Shown here: positions 1 through 6,401 of the stretch, piece by piece
Position numbering within the stretch: position 1 is the first letter of the stretch
Layout of the letters: every line of letters begins with the position of its first letter
Assembly: GCA_913062835.1 (NCBI GenBank)
Contig: CAJXXD010000055.1
Span: forward strand, 1-6,401
Source: an uncultured Gammaproteobacteria bacterium
GTDB lineage: Bacteria; Pseudomonadota; Gammaproteobacteria; Pseudomonadales; Litorivicinaceae
Direction of reading: 5' to 3'
Length of the DNA: 6,401 nucleotides
Program-made: the position numbers and the translations under genes
Notes under the pieces: generated by a model
What the model was told of the DNA's origin: nothing
Databases searched by the model: none
Seen by the model: only the letters and a program-made list of their open reading frames with translations

Positions 1-359
1 TTCGGGTCATGCCGTCTGAGTCCGGTTTGTGCGCCCAATGTCAAACCAGCGGTCGTTGTCGAGCCGATTGGCTTGGAAAATTTTCTGGCCCCCGGCAGTT
101 TGAGATTCCTCTTGACGCACCTATATCTGTGAAAGCAGGGGATGCAATCGATGTCGAACTCGACAGCGCTGCCATCTTAAAAGATGTGGGGTGGCTCTAC
201 GGCGCACCTCTCTGCGGTTTGTTGCTCGGTGCGATGGTCGCTGAGGCATTATCTATGCAGGGTGCCTGGGGATTGTTGCCTGTGGTCGGATCTGTGGGTA
301 TTGGATGGTGGGTGGCGCGAATGCGTCCGAAACAGAGATATGTGAAGGTGAAACGATGA
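1..359 (+). CDS. rseC: RseC/MucC family inner-membrane protein, 5'-truncated by the window edge
   Basis: Reading frame is open from base 3 to the TGA at 357-359. The ATG at 9 is probably internal: compared with E. coli RseC as I remember it, the Cys cluster here begins only about 9 residues after the window edge, so roughly a dozen N-terminal residues should lie upstream. Seen: a cysteine cluster of form CxxCxxxxxC (codons at 30, 39 and 57), a short beta-rich stretch ending VKAGDAIDVEL, then two hydrophobic segments at about residues 62-81 and 86-104 counted from the ATG at 9, and a basic tail (RPKQRYVKVKR). This is the RseC/MucC layout. Family knowledge: RseC is an inner-membrane protein encoded with sigma-E and its anti-sigma factors and is also linked to SoxR reduction; the Cys cluster is thought to bind a redox cofactor. 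The next gene starts inside its stop codon. The RseC family is well supported; the choice between the names rseC and mucC is by context only. Confidence 0.85.
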   Translation, partial: RVMPSESGLCAQCQTSGRCRADWLGKFSGPRQFEIPLDAPISVKAGDAIDVELDSAAILKDVGWLYGAPLCGLLLGAMVAEALSMQGAWGLLPVVGSVGIGWWVARMRPKQRYVKVKR

Positions 360-1729
360 AAGCGATTGTGCAGTGGCTCTCGATCAGCGGGTTGGTGTGG
401 GCGTTGCAAGTGCAAGCAGCACTGCCTGATTTTACGGATCTCGTGAAAGACGTGGCTCCCGCTGTGGTCAATATTTCCACACGGTCAACTCGCGTGGCAG
501 AGCAAAATCCGCAGATGCCCGATCTTGAGCAGTTGCCTCCATTCTTTCGTGAGTTCTTTGAACGGGGTTTACCCATGCCACCTGCTGAGCGGGATGGGCA
601 ATCCTTGGGCTCCGGGTTCATCATTTCCGACGATGGGTATGTGTTGACTAATAATCACGTCATTGAAGGGGCAGATACCGTCATCGTGCGATTAAATGAT
701 CGTCGCGAATTTGAGGCCACTGTGGTTGGAACCGATCCGCGCTCTGATGTCGCTTTGCTGAAAATTGATGCTGAAGACTTGCCAGTCGCTCGGTTGGCCG
801 ATAGCGACGAGGTGGAGCCTGGCCAGTGGGTGGTCGCGATTGGTTCACCCTTTGGGTTTGACTACAGTGTCACAGCTGGGATCGTGAGTGCAGTGGGTCG
901 CTCTCTGCCGGATGAGAGTTACGTACCCTTTATTCAAACCGATGTGGCGATTAACCCGGGTAACTCCGGAGGTCCTCTGTTCAATTTAGAGGGTGAAGTC
1001 GTCGGCATTAATTCTCAAATTTTCACCCGCTCGGGTGGCTTCATGGGGTTGTCCTTCGCCATTCCGACCAATTTGGTCATGAATGTAGCCGACCAATTAC
1101 GGACCGACGGGGTGGTGCGCCGAGGTTGGCTTGGTGTGTTGATTCAAGAGGTCAATCGCGATTTGGCATTGTCGTTTGGACTGGAAAAGCCGATGGGTGC
1201 ATTGGTCGCCCAGGCATCGGCTGAAGGACCTGCAGGTAAGGCCGGAATCATGGCGGGCGACATTATTGTTAAATTTAATGGCCGTGAAGTTGAGCGCTCG
1301 TCCGCACTACCACCGATGGTGGGGCTGGTCCAGCCGGGTGAAACCGTGCCGGTGGAGTTGGTGCGAGACGGTAACACCATCACGATCCGAGTGACGATTG
1401 AAGAGCTTCCAGATAGCCCGCAGGTGGCGGCACGGCCCCAATCTCCAGCCATTGATGTCATCGGCATGCAGGTCGAGTCTGCACCCGAGGATCTGTTGTC
1501 TGAGCTAGGTTTAGAGTACGGCGTGGTGGTTCGATCGGTCACGGGTGGGCCGGCCCGAGCAGCCGGCATCCTAGCCGGTGATGTGGTGACCCAGATCGGA
1601 GGAGTGGAAGTGCGATCGGCACAGGCGCTGCAAAATGCGCTGGACGACCTGCCCGTCGACCGTCCAATTCCTGTGCTGGTGGTGCGTGGAGGCAATTCAA
1701 CGTTTCTCACTTTGCGTTTAGGTCGGTAG
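356..1729 (+). CDS. mucD: Periplasmic DegP/HtrA-type serine endoprotease (MucD)
   Basis: 457 residues. The start is the ATG at 356, because it begins a clean signal peptide (MKAIVQWLS...VQA, likely cut after Ala21) and has GAAGGTG about 6 nt upstream; an in-frame ATG at 305 would add 17 hydrophilic residues before the signal and lies within rseC. The trypsin-like domain (about 25-250) shows the catalytic triad His101 (TNNHV), Asp131 (RSDVALLKI) and Ser204 (GNSGGP). PDZ1 spans about 256-347, with the RGWLGV carboxylate-binding loop, and PDZ2 about 365-455; each has a GPAxxAGIxAGD motif. The loop between the first strands and the LGSGF motif is short and lacks the long Gln-rich insert of E. coli DegP, so it is closer to DegQ/MucD. 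Family role: degrades or refolds misfolded periplasmic proteins and, in Pseudomonas, dampens AlgU (sigma-E) signalling. Position right after rseC/mucC supports MucD rather than a stand-alone degP. It overlaps rseC by 4 nt (ATGA), suggesting coupled translation. Confidence 0.93.
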   Translation: MKAIVQWLSISGLVWALQVQAALPDFTDLVKDVAPAVVNISTRSTRVAEQNPQMPDLEQLPPFFREFFERGLPMPPAERDGQSLGSGFIISDDGYVLTNNHVIEGADTVIVRLNDRREFEATVVGTDPRSDVALLKIDAEDLPVARLADSDEVEPGQWVVAIGSPFGFDYSVTAGIVSAVGRSLPDESYVPFIQTDVAINPGNSGGPLFNLEGEVVGINSQIFTRSGGFMGLSFAIPTNLVMNVADQLRTDGVVRRGWLGVLIQEVNRDLALSFGLEKPMGALVAQASAEGPAGKAGIMAGDIIVKFNGREVERSSALPPMVGLVQPGETVPVELVRDGNTITIRVTIEELPDSPQVAARPQSPAIDVIGMQVESAPEDLLSELGLEYGVVVRSVTGGPARAAGILAGDVVTQIGGVEVRSAQALQNALDDLPVDRPIPVLVVRGGNSTFLTLRLGR

Positions 1730-1748
1730 ACTAGGGCAGTTTTTTCGC

Positions 1749-1765
1749 AAGGAGAGATGGCATTG
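1749..1765 (+). promoter_or_regulatory. lepA ribosome binding site with two candidate start codons
   Basis: AAGGAG at 1749-1754 is the strongest Shine-Dalgarno match in the window. It sits only 2 nt before the ATG at 1757 but 8 nt before an in-frame TTG at 1763. The usual spacing favours the TTG, while codon identity favours the ATG. The two proteins would differ by two residues ([10 protein letters not shown] against MRPSNIRN). The six-T run at 1740-1745 just upstream has no hairpin before it and is not a terminator. Confidence 0.6.
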
Positions 1766-3556
1766 AGGCCGTCGAACATACGTAACTTTTCAATTATTGC
1801 CCACATTGACCATGGGAAATCGACACTCGCCGACCGCTTTATCCAACGGTGCGGCGGGTTGTCGGAACGGGAAATGGCGGCACAGGTTCTCGACTCAATG
1901 GACATTGAGCGAGAGCGCGGCATTACCATCAAAGCGCAAAGCGTGACCCTGAACTACACCGCTAAAGACGGTGAGGTTTATGAGCTCAACTTTATCGATA
2001 CACCGGGCCACGTGGATTTTAGCTACGAAGTGTCTCGTTCTCTGTACGCCTGTGAAGGCGCTCTGCTGGTCGTTGATGCAGCCCAAGGCGTTGAGGCTCA
2101 GTCGGTTGCAAACTGCTACACGGCAATCGAGCAGGGCTTGGAAGTGGTGCCTGTCTTAAACAAAATGGACCTTCCACAAGCGGAGCCTGAGCGAGTTAAA
2201 GCTGAGATAGAAAACATCATTGGCATTGATGCGAGTGAAGCGGTTGCTTGTTCTGCGAAGAGCGGCATGGGTATCGACGAACTTCTCGAGCAGATTATTG
2301 AGAAGATACCGGCGCCTGTGGTTGATCGGGACCTACCCACCCAGGCGTTGATCATTGATTCCTGGTTTGACAACTACTTAGGCGTTGTTTCTCTTATCCG
2401 TGTAACCCAAGGATCGGTCCGTAAAGGGCAAAAAATTCGTGTTAAAAGCACAGGCCGGGATTGGCAGATTGATGAGGTCGGAGTGTTCACACCGAAACGT
2501 TCGCCCTCGGCTGCCTTGGAGGCGGGCCAGGTGGGCTATTTAATCGCCGGTATCAAGGACATCCACGGTGCGCCCGTGGGTGACACCTTGGTAGACAGCA
2601 AGCACGCAGACACGCTGGCACTCCCTGGATTTCAGAAAGTGAAGCCACAAGTCTATGCGGGCTTATTCCCAGTTTCGGCAGATGATTTTGAAGATTTTCG
2701 CGAGGCGTTGGAAAAGTTAACACTCAATGACGCCAGTTTGGTCTACGAACCGGAAAGCTCTGATGCGCTGGGATTTGGCTTCCGCTGTGGTTTCTTGGGC
2801 ATGTTGCACATGGAAATCATCCAAGAACGCCTTGAGCGGGAATACAACTTGGATCTCATTACCTCAGCGCCTACCGTGGTTTACGAAATTGTGACTAATG
2901 ACGGTGAAGTGCACTACGTCGATAACCCATCGCGAATGCCGGACATTGGTTCGATCAGTGAAATGAGAGAGCCTATTTGCGCGGCCACGATATTGGTTCC
3001 AAATGACTACGTGGGCGCAGTGATGACCCTTTGTGTCGAAAAGCGTGGCATGCAAAAAGATCTAAGGTACATGGGCAATCAAGTACAAATCGAGTTTGAT
3101 TTGCCAATGGCTGAAGTGGTGATGGATTTCTTTGATCGTCTGAAGTCAGCGACACGCGGATTTGGATCATTAGATTATGGGTTTGACCGTTTTGAGGCTT
3201 GCCCCCTGGTTCGGTTGGACGTGTTGATCAATGGCGAGCGCGTCGACGCCTTGGCTGCTATTGTGCACCGCGATCACGCTCAGTCGAGGGGGCGCGAGCT
3301 GGCTGAGAAACTTCGTGAGCTGATCCCAAGGCAGATGTTCGACGTCGCCATTCAGGCCGCGATTGGACGGCATGTAATCGCGCGGACTACCGTCAAAGCA
3401 CTTCGGAAAAATGTGACCGCGAAATGTTATGGTGGCGACGCCAGTCGGAAGCGAAAGTTGCTTGAAAAGCAAAAGGCAGGGAAGAAGCGTATGAAGCAAG
3501 TGGGCCGGGTTGAAATCCCTCAAGATGCATTTTTAGCCGTCTTGAAGGTGGATTAA
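1757..3556 (+). CDS. lepA: Elongation factor 4, ribosomal back-translocase-like GTPase LepA
   Basis: 599 residues, the normal length for the family. GTPase motifs: G1 AHIDHGKST (15-23), switch I ERGITIK (53-59), G3 DTPGH (81-85), G4 NKMD (135-138) and G5 SAK (166-168). The EF-G-like domains follow: beta-barrel domain II with [12 protein letters not shown], domain III from [12 protein letters not shown], the V-like region with [15 protein letters not shown], and the LepA-specific C-terminal domain (from about 490) ending with the conserved basic stretch [16 protein letters not shown] through the GRVEIP motif. No key residue is missing. LepA binds the ribosome and hydrolyses GTP; back-translocation was proposed from in vitro work, and roles in translation initiation and 30S assembly have also been reported. 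The gene follows mucD after 27 nt and lies 3 nt before lepB, consistent with cotranscription. The annotated start is the ATG at 1757; the TTG at 1763 is a real alternative. The identification is very secure. Confidence 0.97.
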   Translation: MALRPSNIRNFSIIAHIDHGKSTLADRFIQRCGGLSEREMAAQVLDSMDIERERGITIKAQSVTLNYTAKDGEVYELNFIDTPGHVDFSYEVSRSLYACEGALLVVDAAQGVEAQSVANCYTAIEQGLEVVPVLNKMDLPQAEPERVKAEIENIIGIDASEAVACSAKSGMGIDELLEQIIEKIPAPVVDRDLPTQALIIDSWFDNYLGVVSLIRVTQGSVRKGQKIRVKSTGRDWQIDEVGVFTPKRSPSAALEAGQVGYLIAGIKDIHGAPVGDTLVDSKHADTLALPGFQKVKPQVYAGLFPVSADDFEDFREALEKLTLNDASLVYEPESSDALGFGFRCGFLGMLHMEIIQERLEREYNLDLITSAPTVVYEIVTNDGEVHYVDNPSRMPDIGSISEMREPICAATILVPNDYVGAVMTLCVEKRGMQKDLRYMGNQVQIEFDLPMAEVVMDFFDRLKSATRGFGSLDYGFDRFEACPLVRLDVLINGERVDALAAIVHRDHAQSRGRELAEKLRELIPRQMFDVAIQAAIGRHVIARTTVKALRKNVTAKCYGGDASRKRKLLEKQKAGKKRMKQVGRVEIPQDAFLAVLKVD

Positions 3557-3559
3557 CGG

Positions 3560-4309
3560 ATGGACTTCACGCTCATCCTGGTCATCATCGTTCTTGTCTC
3601 TGGTGTCATTTACGGCCTTGATCTGCTGTTTTTTAAGAAAAGGCGGGGTGATCAACCGCCTGGAATCATCATTGACTACAGCCGGTCGTTTTTCCCGGTT
3701 TTGTTTTTGGTATTGGTGTTGCGATCCTTTTTATTCGAGCCGTTCCAAATTCCTTCCGGGTCTATGTTGCCGACACTTAAAATTGGCGACTTCATTTTGG
3801 TCAACAAATTTGATTACGGCCTGAGATTACCTGTGGTGGGGACGACTGTTTGGGAAGTGGGCGAGCCAGAGCGCGGCGATGTCATGGTCTTTAAATACCC
3901 AGCTGACCCCAGAATCAATTTCATCAAGCGCGTGGTCGCAGTGCCTGGCGATGTGGTGGAATATCGTGACAAAACCTTGTTTGTGAATGGCGTCATGCAG
4001 CCGTTGAGACCGGCTGAGCCAGACGGCTCGCTGGAGTTGCCCGCACTCACAGAAGAATGGGTGGAAGAGCTCGGGACGAGTGCTCACCGGATTTGGCGCC
4101 GCACGACGGCAGGACGGTCATTAGGACCGATTCAGGTGCCTGAGGGACAATACTTCGTGTTGGGTGATAACCGCGATAATTCCAACGACAGTCGGGTCTG
4201 GGGTTTTGTCGATGACTCGCTGATTGTCGGGCGAGCGTTTGCCGTATGGATGCATTGGGATGCACTGTTCTCTCTCCCGTCATTTTCGGATGTGCGGGTG
4301 ATCCAGTGA
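3560..4309 (+). CDS. lepB: Signal peptidase I (leader peptidase)
   Basis: 249 residues. The ATG at 3560 is preceded by AAGGTGG at 3545-3551 (8 nt spacing), placed within the end of lepA; the lepA stop is 3 nt upstream. Topology seen: transmembrane segment at about 3-25, a basic cytosolic loop (KKRRGD), a second transmembrane segment at about 44-59, then the periplasmic catalytic domain. Family boxes: IPSGSMLPTL (64-73) with nucleophile Ser68 and oxyanion-hole Ser66; GDVMVFKYP (106-114); INFIKRVVAVPGD (119-131) with general-base Lys123; and GDNRDNSNDSRVWG (202-215). It cleaves signal peptides from Sec- and Tat-exported proteins at the outer face of the inner membrane; MucD, encoded two genes upstream, would be a substrate. 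It is shorter than the 324-residue E. coli enzyme, mainly because the beta-hairpin insert between the Lys box and the GDNRDNS box (about 132-197) is smaller; all catalytic elements are intact. Its stop codon overlaps the GTG start of rnc. Confidence 0.96.
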   Translation: MDFTLILVIIVLVSGVIYGLDLLFFKKRRGDQPPGIIIDYSRSFFPVLFLVLVLRSFLFEPFQIPSGSMLPTLKIGDFILVNKFDYGLRLPVVGTTVWEVGEPERGDVMVFKYPADPRINFIKRVVAVPGDVVEYRDKTLFVNGVMQPLRPAEPDGSLELPALTEEWVEELGTSAHRIWRRTTAGRSLGPIQVPEGQYFVLGDNRDNSNDSRVWGFVDDSLIVGRAFAVWMHWDALFSLPSFSDVRVIQ

Positions 4310-4989
4310 GTGCGCCGCTGGATGATCTTCAATCTCGTCTAGGATATCGATTTAAAGACGTTGGTCACCTAGAAGCCGCCTTGACACATCGAAGTGTGGG
4401 CCCGGTCCACAACGAGCGCCTCGAGTTTCTAGGCGACTCGATTGTGAATTTTGTGGTCGCTGAAATCCTTTTCAAAGCCTATCCCGATGCGCGTGAGGGC
4501 AAGCTCACCCGGATGCGAGCGTCCTTGGTGCGAGGGCAATCTCTCGGTCAGTTGGCGAGGAGGCTTCAGTTGGGAGAGGCGATCCGTTTGGGTACAGGGG
4601 AGCGCAAGAGCGGGGGCCGGCGTCGTGAGTCTATTTTGGCCGATGCCATGGAAGCGGTGATTGGAGCCATTTATTTGGACGGTGGGATGGTGGCTTGCCA
4701 AACCTGTATCGGTCAGTGGCTTGAAGCAGAATTTGCGGCGGTGGATCCAAACCTGGTGGAGAAGGATCCGAAAACTGCATTGCAAGAATGGATGCAGCGC
4801 GAGCGTATGGATTTGCCGACCTATCGGGTGCTTGAGGTAATGGGTCCAGCGCATCAACAGACATTTCGGGTGGCCTGTTGCCTTGGTGATCAACTTCCCA
4901 TCTTAGAGGGTACAGGTAGCTCACGGCGTGAAGCAGAGCAAGCGGCAGCCGCGGCTGCCTTGGCGCGCCTCGAAGGAAGTGACGCATGA
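4306..4989 (+). CDS. rnc: Ribonuclease III
   Basis: 227 residues from the GTG at 4306, against 226 in E. coli. This start is chosen because it puts the initiator just before LDDLQSRLGYRF, where family members begin, and overlaps the lepB stop as GTGA; an in-frame ATG at 4246 would add 20 residues lying wholly inside lepB. The Shine-Dalgarno match is modest (GGGTG at 4296-4300). The N-terminal RNase III domain has the signature NERLEFLGDS with Glu37, Glu40 and Asp44, followed by Glu64 and by Asp113 and Glu116 in LADAMEAVIG, matching the E. coli active-site residues shifted by one. The double-stranded RNA binding domain (about 154-224) has the GTGSSRREAEQAAAAAAL helix. It cuts double-stranded RNA as a dimer with Mg2+, processes the rRNA precursor and trims structured mRNAs. 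There is no intergenic leader before it, so the rnc autoregulatory stem-loop known from the E. coli 5' leader cannot be present in the same form. Confidence 0.96.
   Translation: MSAPLDDLQSRLGYRFKDVGHLEAALTHRSVGPVHNERLEFLGDSIVNFVVAEILFKAYPDAREGKLTRMRASLVRGQSLGQLARRLQLGEAIRLGTGERKSGGRRRESILADAMEAVIGAIYLDGGMVACQTCIGQWLEAEFAAVDPNLVEKDPKTALQEWMQRERMDLPTYRVLEVMGPAHQQTFRVACCLGDQLPILEGTGSSRREAEQAAAAAALARLEGSDA
4944..4959. repeat. Perfect 16-bp palindrome inside the 3' end of rnc
   Basis: GGCAGCCGCGGCTGCC equals its own reverse complement. In RNA it could fold as a 6-bp stem (GGCAGC/GCTGCC) closed by a CGCG loop, with CAA/TTG at 4939-4941 and 4960-4962 able to extend the stem past a two-base bulge. 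It lies within codons for the six-alanine run (residues 213-218) of the RNA-binding domain and ends 13 nt before the era ribosome binding site. No T-run follows, so it is not an intrinsic terminator. It may be only a by-product of the GC-rich alanine codons. Confidence 0.55.
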
Positions 4990-5876
4990 CGCACTGCGGA
5001 TTCGTGGCACTGGTTGGCCGGCCTAATGTGGGGAAGTCCACGCTCTTGAATCATATCCTGGGGTTCAAGTTGTCGATCACCTCGCGGAAACCCCAGACGA
5101 CTCGGCATCGGGTACTCGGCATTCTCACCGAAGAGGACGTGCAAATTGCCTTTGTTGATACACCCGGCATGCACAAAGATCAGCCAAAGGCGATGAATCG
5201 GGTGATGAATCAAACCGCAGAACAGGTACTTTCGTCCGTCGATGCGGTCGTGATGCTGACTGAACACACGCGTTGGACGGACGAAGACGAGCGCGTTTAC
5301 CAAAAAGTGGCACGAGTCCAGTGCCCTAAGTTCTGGGTGCTAAACAAAGCGGATGTGTTGGCTGATAAAAATGTGCTTTTGCCTCATATCCAGAAGATTG
5401 CGAACAGCTATGCATTTGATGAAATCTTCCCGGTTTCTGCTCTAAAAAACTTGTACTTGGATGATTTAGTGAACCGGCTGAAAGCGTTGATGCCGGAAGG
5501 GCCTTTTTTGTATGACGAGGACCAGATTACCGACCGCTCCCAACGTTTTTTAGCCGCCGAGATTGTGCGCGAACAAATCATGCGGCAATTGGGTGATGAG
5601 GTGCCCTATGAAACCACCGTTGAGATTGAATCCTTTGATCATCAAGGCGATCGAGTTGGCATTCATGCATTGATCAGTGTTGAGCGGGACGGACAAAAAG
5701 CGATCGTAGTGGGTGACGGCGGGCATCGGTTGAAACAGATTGGCATCGAAGCACGAAAGCGGCTTGAGGATCTGCTTGAGGCGCACGTCGCATTGAAGCT
5801 TTGGGTCAAGGTCCGCGCCAGTTGGTCCAATGATGAGCGTGCTTTGAAATCGCTCGGCTACGCAGAGTTTGACTGA
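4986..5876 (+). CDS. era: GTPase Era, 30S ribosome assembly factor
   Basis: 296 residues, normal for Era. The ATG at 4986 overlaps the rnc stop as ATGA and has AAGGA at 4973-4977, 8 nt upstream. GTPase motifs: G1 GRPNVGKST (11-19), switch I region KPQTTRHR (35-42), G3 DTPG (58-61), G4 NKAD (120-123) and G5 SAL (151-153). The C-terminal KH domain (about 205-285) carries VVGDGGHRLKQIGIEARKRLEDL, with the GxxG loop as GDGG (243-246), and ends with LWVKVRASWSNDERALKSLGY, the strongly conserved Era tail. Era binds the 3' end of 16S rRNA and the 30S subunit at the inner membrane face and couples ribosome maturation to growth; its position after rnc, whose product releases the pre-16S rRNA, is the widely conserved rnc-era pair. 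Its stop codon is shared with the recO start as TGATG. Confidence 0.97.
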   Translation: MTHCGFVALVGRPNVGKSTLLNHILGFKLSITSRKPQTTRHRVLGILTEEDVQIAFVDTPGMHKDQPKAMNRVMNQTAEQVLSSVDAVVMLTEHTRWTDEDERVYQKVARVQCPKFWVLNKADVLADKNVLLPHIQKIANSYAFDEIFPVSALKNLYLDDLVNRLKALMPEGPFLYDEDQITDRSQRFLAAEIVREQIMRQLGDEVPYETTVEIESFDHQGDRVGIHALISVERDGQKAIVVGDGGHRLKQIGIEARKRLEDLLEAHVALKLWVKVRASWSNDERALKSLGYAEFD

Positions 5877-6401
5877 TGCAACGGGTCTGGGTGATCCGTA
5901 AAAGCGCTTATCGAGAGAGCAGTCTGTTATTGACTCTCCTAGCTGATGACCACCAAATCATCCGTGCAGTCGGTAGAGGGGCCGCCAAAGGCAGCTCCCG
6001 ATTCGATTTATTTCAACCATTTTTCGTCGAGTTGAAGGGCGCCCCGGGGGGTCTCTATCGGGTGCAGAAGCACGAGGCGGCCGGTGCGCGGATTCCGCTC
6101 CAGGCGCAGTGGTTGATCGGTGGCCTTTATCTCAACGAAATCAGTCAGTACTTGGTTCCCGAGGGGCTTCAGCTTGAAGGGCTTTTTGTCGCCTATACTG
6201 ATGCGCTAGTTGGCTTGGCCAGCGGAAAAATAGGTCCACTTCGTAGCTATGAGCGTCTTATTTTAGAGCACGCCGGATATTATCCGATGCTCGACAGAGA
6301 CCACGAAGGGCGGCCCCTGCAAGGGACAGAAACGTACCGGTTACATAACGGCCAACAGTTAGTCGCAGTGGAGGCATCTGCACCCGATGGCCTCCTGGGT
6401 T
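5876..6401 (+). CDS. recO: DNA repair protein RecO, 3'-truncated by the window edge
   Basis: 175 complete codons are present of a family length near 240. The ATG at 5876 overlaps the era stop (TGATG). It cannot start earlier, because an in-frame TGA lies at 5870-5872. The protein begins MQRVWVIRKSAYRESSLLLT. The N-terminal OB-fold (about 1-80) shows the RecO pattern: a hydrophobic strand, the Y/WRESSLLL motif, VGRGAAKGSSRF matching the KGARSKRS segment of E. coli RecO, and LFQPFFVEL. A helical region follows, with GGLYLNEI (E. coli SGLYINEL) and LRSYERLILEHAGY (E. coli LRRFELALLGHLGY). RecO works with RecR to load RecA onto SSB-coated gaps and can anneal strands. No good Shine-Dalgarno sequence is visible, so translation probably depends on ribosomes finishing era. 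Nothing in the visible part is broken. pdxJ would be the expected next gene from related genomes, but it is outside the window. Confidence 0.94.
   Translation, partial: MQRVWVIRKSAYRESSLLLTLLADDHQIIRAVGRGAAKGSSRFDLFQPFFVELKGAPGGLYRVQKHEAAGARIPLQAQWLIGGLYLNEISQYLVPEGLQLEGLFVAYTDALVGLASGKIGPLRSYERLILEHAGYYPMLDRDHEGRPLQGTETYRLHNGQQLVAVEASAPDGLLG

Noticed and set aside
305..355. Upstream ATG extending mucD by 17 residues
   Set aside because: It would bury the signal peptide behind a hydrophilic extension and has no good ribosome binding site, whereas the ATG at 356 has both a proper signal peptide and a spaced GAAGGTG.
1703..1732. Possible sigma-70 promoter for lepA (TTTCTC and TAGACT, 18 nt apart)
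   Set aside because: The -35-like element is a poor match and the -10-like TAGACT matches only partly; such hits are expected by chance.
1740..1745. Run of six T in the mucD-lepA gap, considered as a terminator
   Set aside because: There is no GC-rich inverted repeat immediately upstream; the preceding GACTAGGGCAG does not fold into a stem.
1144..1932. Long minus-strand open frame (262 codons) across the end of mucD and start of lepA
   Set aside because: It lies opposite two firmly identified genes, its translation is rich in Ser, Arg, Thr and Pro with no recognisable domain, and no ribosome binding site or partner gene supports it. It is a shadow of the codon bias on the + strand.
3458..3472. 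Small inverted repeat TTGCTT-GAA-AAGCAA near the end of lepA
   Set aside because: It encodes the strongly conserved LLEKQK segment of the LepA C-terminal domain, so the protein explains the sequence; the stem is AT-rich and short, with no T-run after it.
4297..4303. GGTGATC before the rnc start, matching part of the sequence complementary to the 16S rRNA 3' end
   Set aside because: It matches outside the usual Shine-Dalgarno core, and the same GGTGATC occurs at 5890-5896 inside recO with no start codon to serve, so it is probably chance.
4429..5303. Several overlapping minus-strand open frames (4429-4893, 4631-5041, 4890-5303) opposite rnc and era
   Set aside because: They overlap each other and conserved genes, and their translations have low-complexity or unpatterned composition with no family resemblance.

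Overview
The window is a compact housekeeping block from a gammaproteobacterium. It carries seven genes, all on the + strand, with almost no non-coding DNA: rseC (mucC; 5' end outside the window) - mucD (degP/htrA type) - lepA - lepB - rnc - era - recO (3' end outside the window). This order matches the chromosomal neighbourhood of sigma-E/AlgU envelope-stress genes joined to the lepA-lepB-rnc-era-recO cluster in Pseudomonas and relatives. The protein sequences also look gammaproteobacterial; LepA in particular is close to the Pseudomonas type from end to end. The base composition is moderate and even across the window. I cannot name the genus or order from the sequence alone.

Left part (1-1729): the tail of an RseC/MucC inner-membrane protein, then a periplasmic serine protease/chaperone with a signal peptide and two PDZ domains. 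By analogy with Pseudomonas, the genes just upstream of the window are probably the sigma factor and anti-sigma factor genes (algU/rpoE, mucA/rseA, mucB/rseB). Middle (1757-4309): the ribosome-associated GTPase LepA (EF4) and signal peptidase I. Right part (4306-6401): RNase III, the 16S rRNA/30S assembly GTPase Era, and the N-terminal three quarters of the repair protein RecO.

The genes are packed for cotranscription and translational coupling. The junctions are ATGA (rseC/mucD), a 27-nt gap (mucD/lepA), a 3-nt gap (lepA/lepB), GTGA (lepB/rnc), ATGA (rnc/era) and TGATG (era/recO). I see no convincing terminator or internal promoter, no RNA gene, mobile element, CRISPR array or sign of gene transfer. 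No stretch longer than 27 bases lacks a gene. The products link envelope quality control and secretion (RseC, MucD, LepB) with ribosome function and RNA processing (LepA, RNase III, Era) and recombination repair (RecO).

I found no previously undescribed system. The points worth a second look are small: lepB and rnc overlap directly, with no intervening gene and no rnc leader; the lepA start codon is ambiguous; a perfect 16-bp palindrome lies in the end of rnc just before the era ribosome binding site; and recO lacks a visible Shine-Dalgarno sequence.
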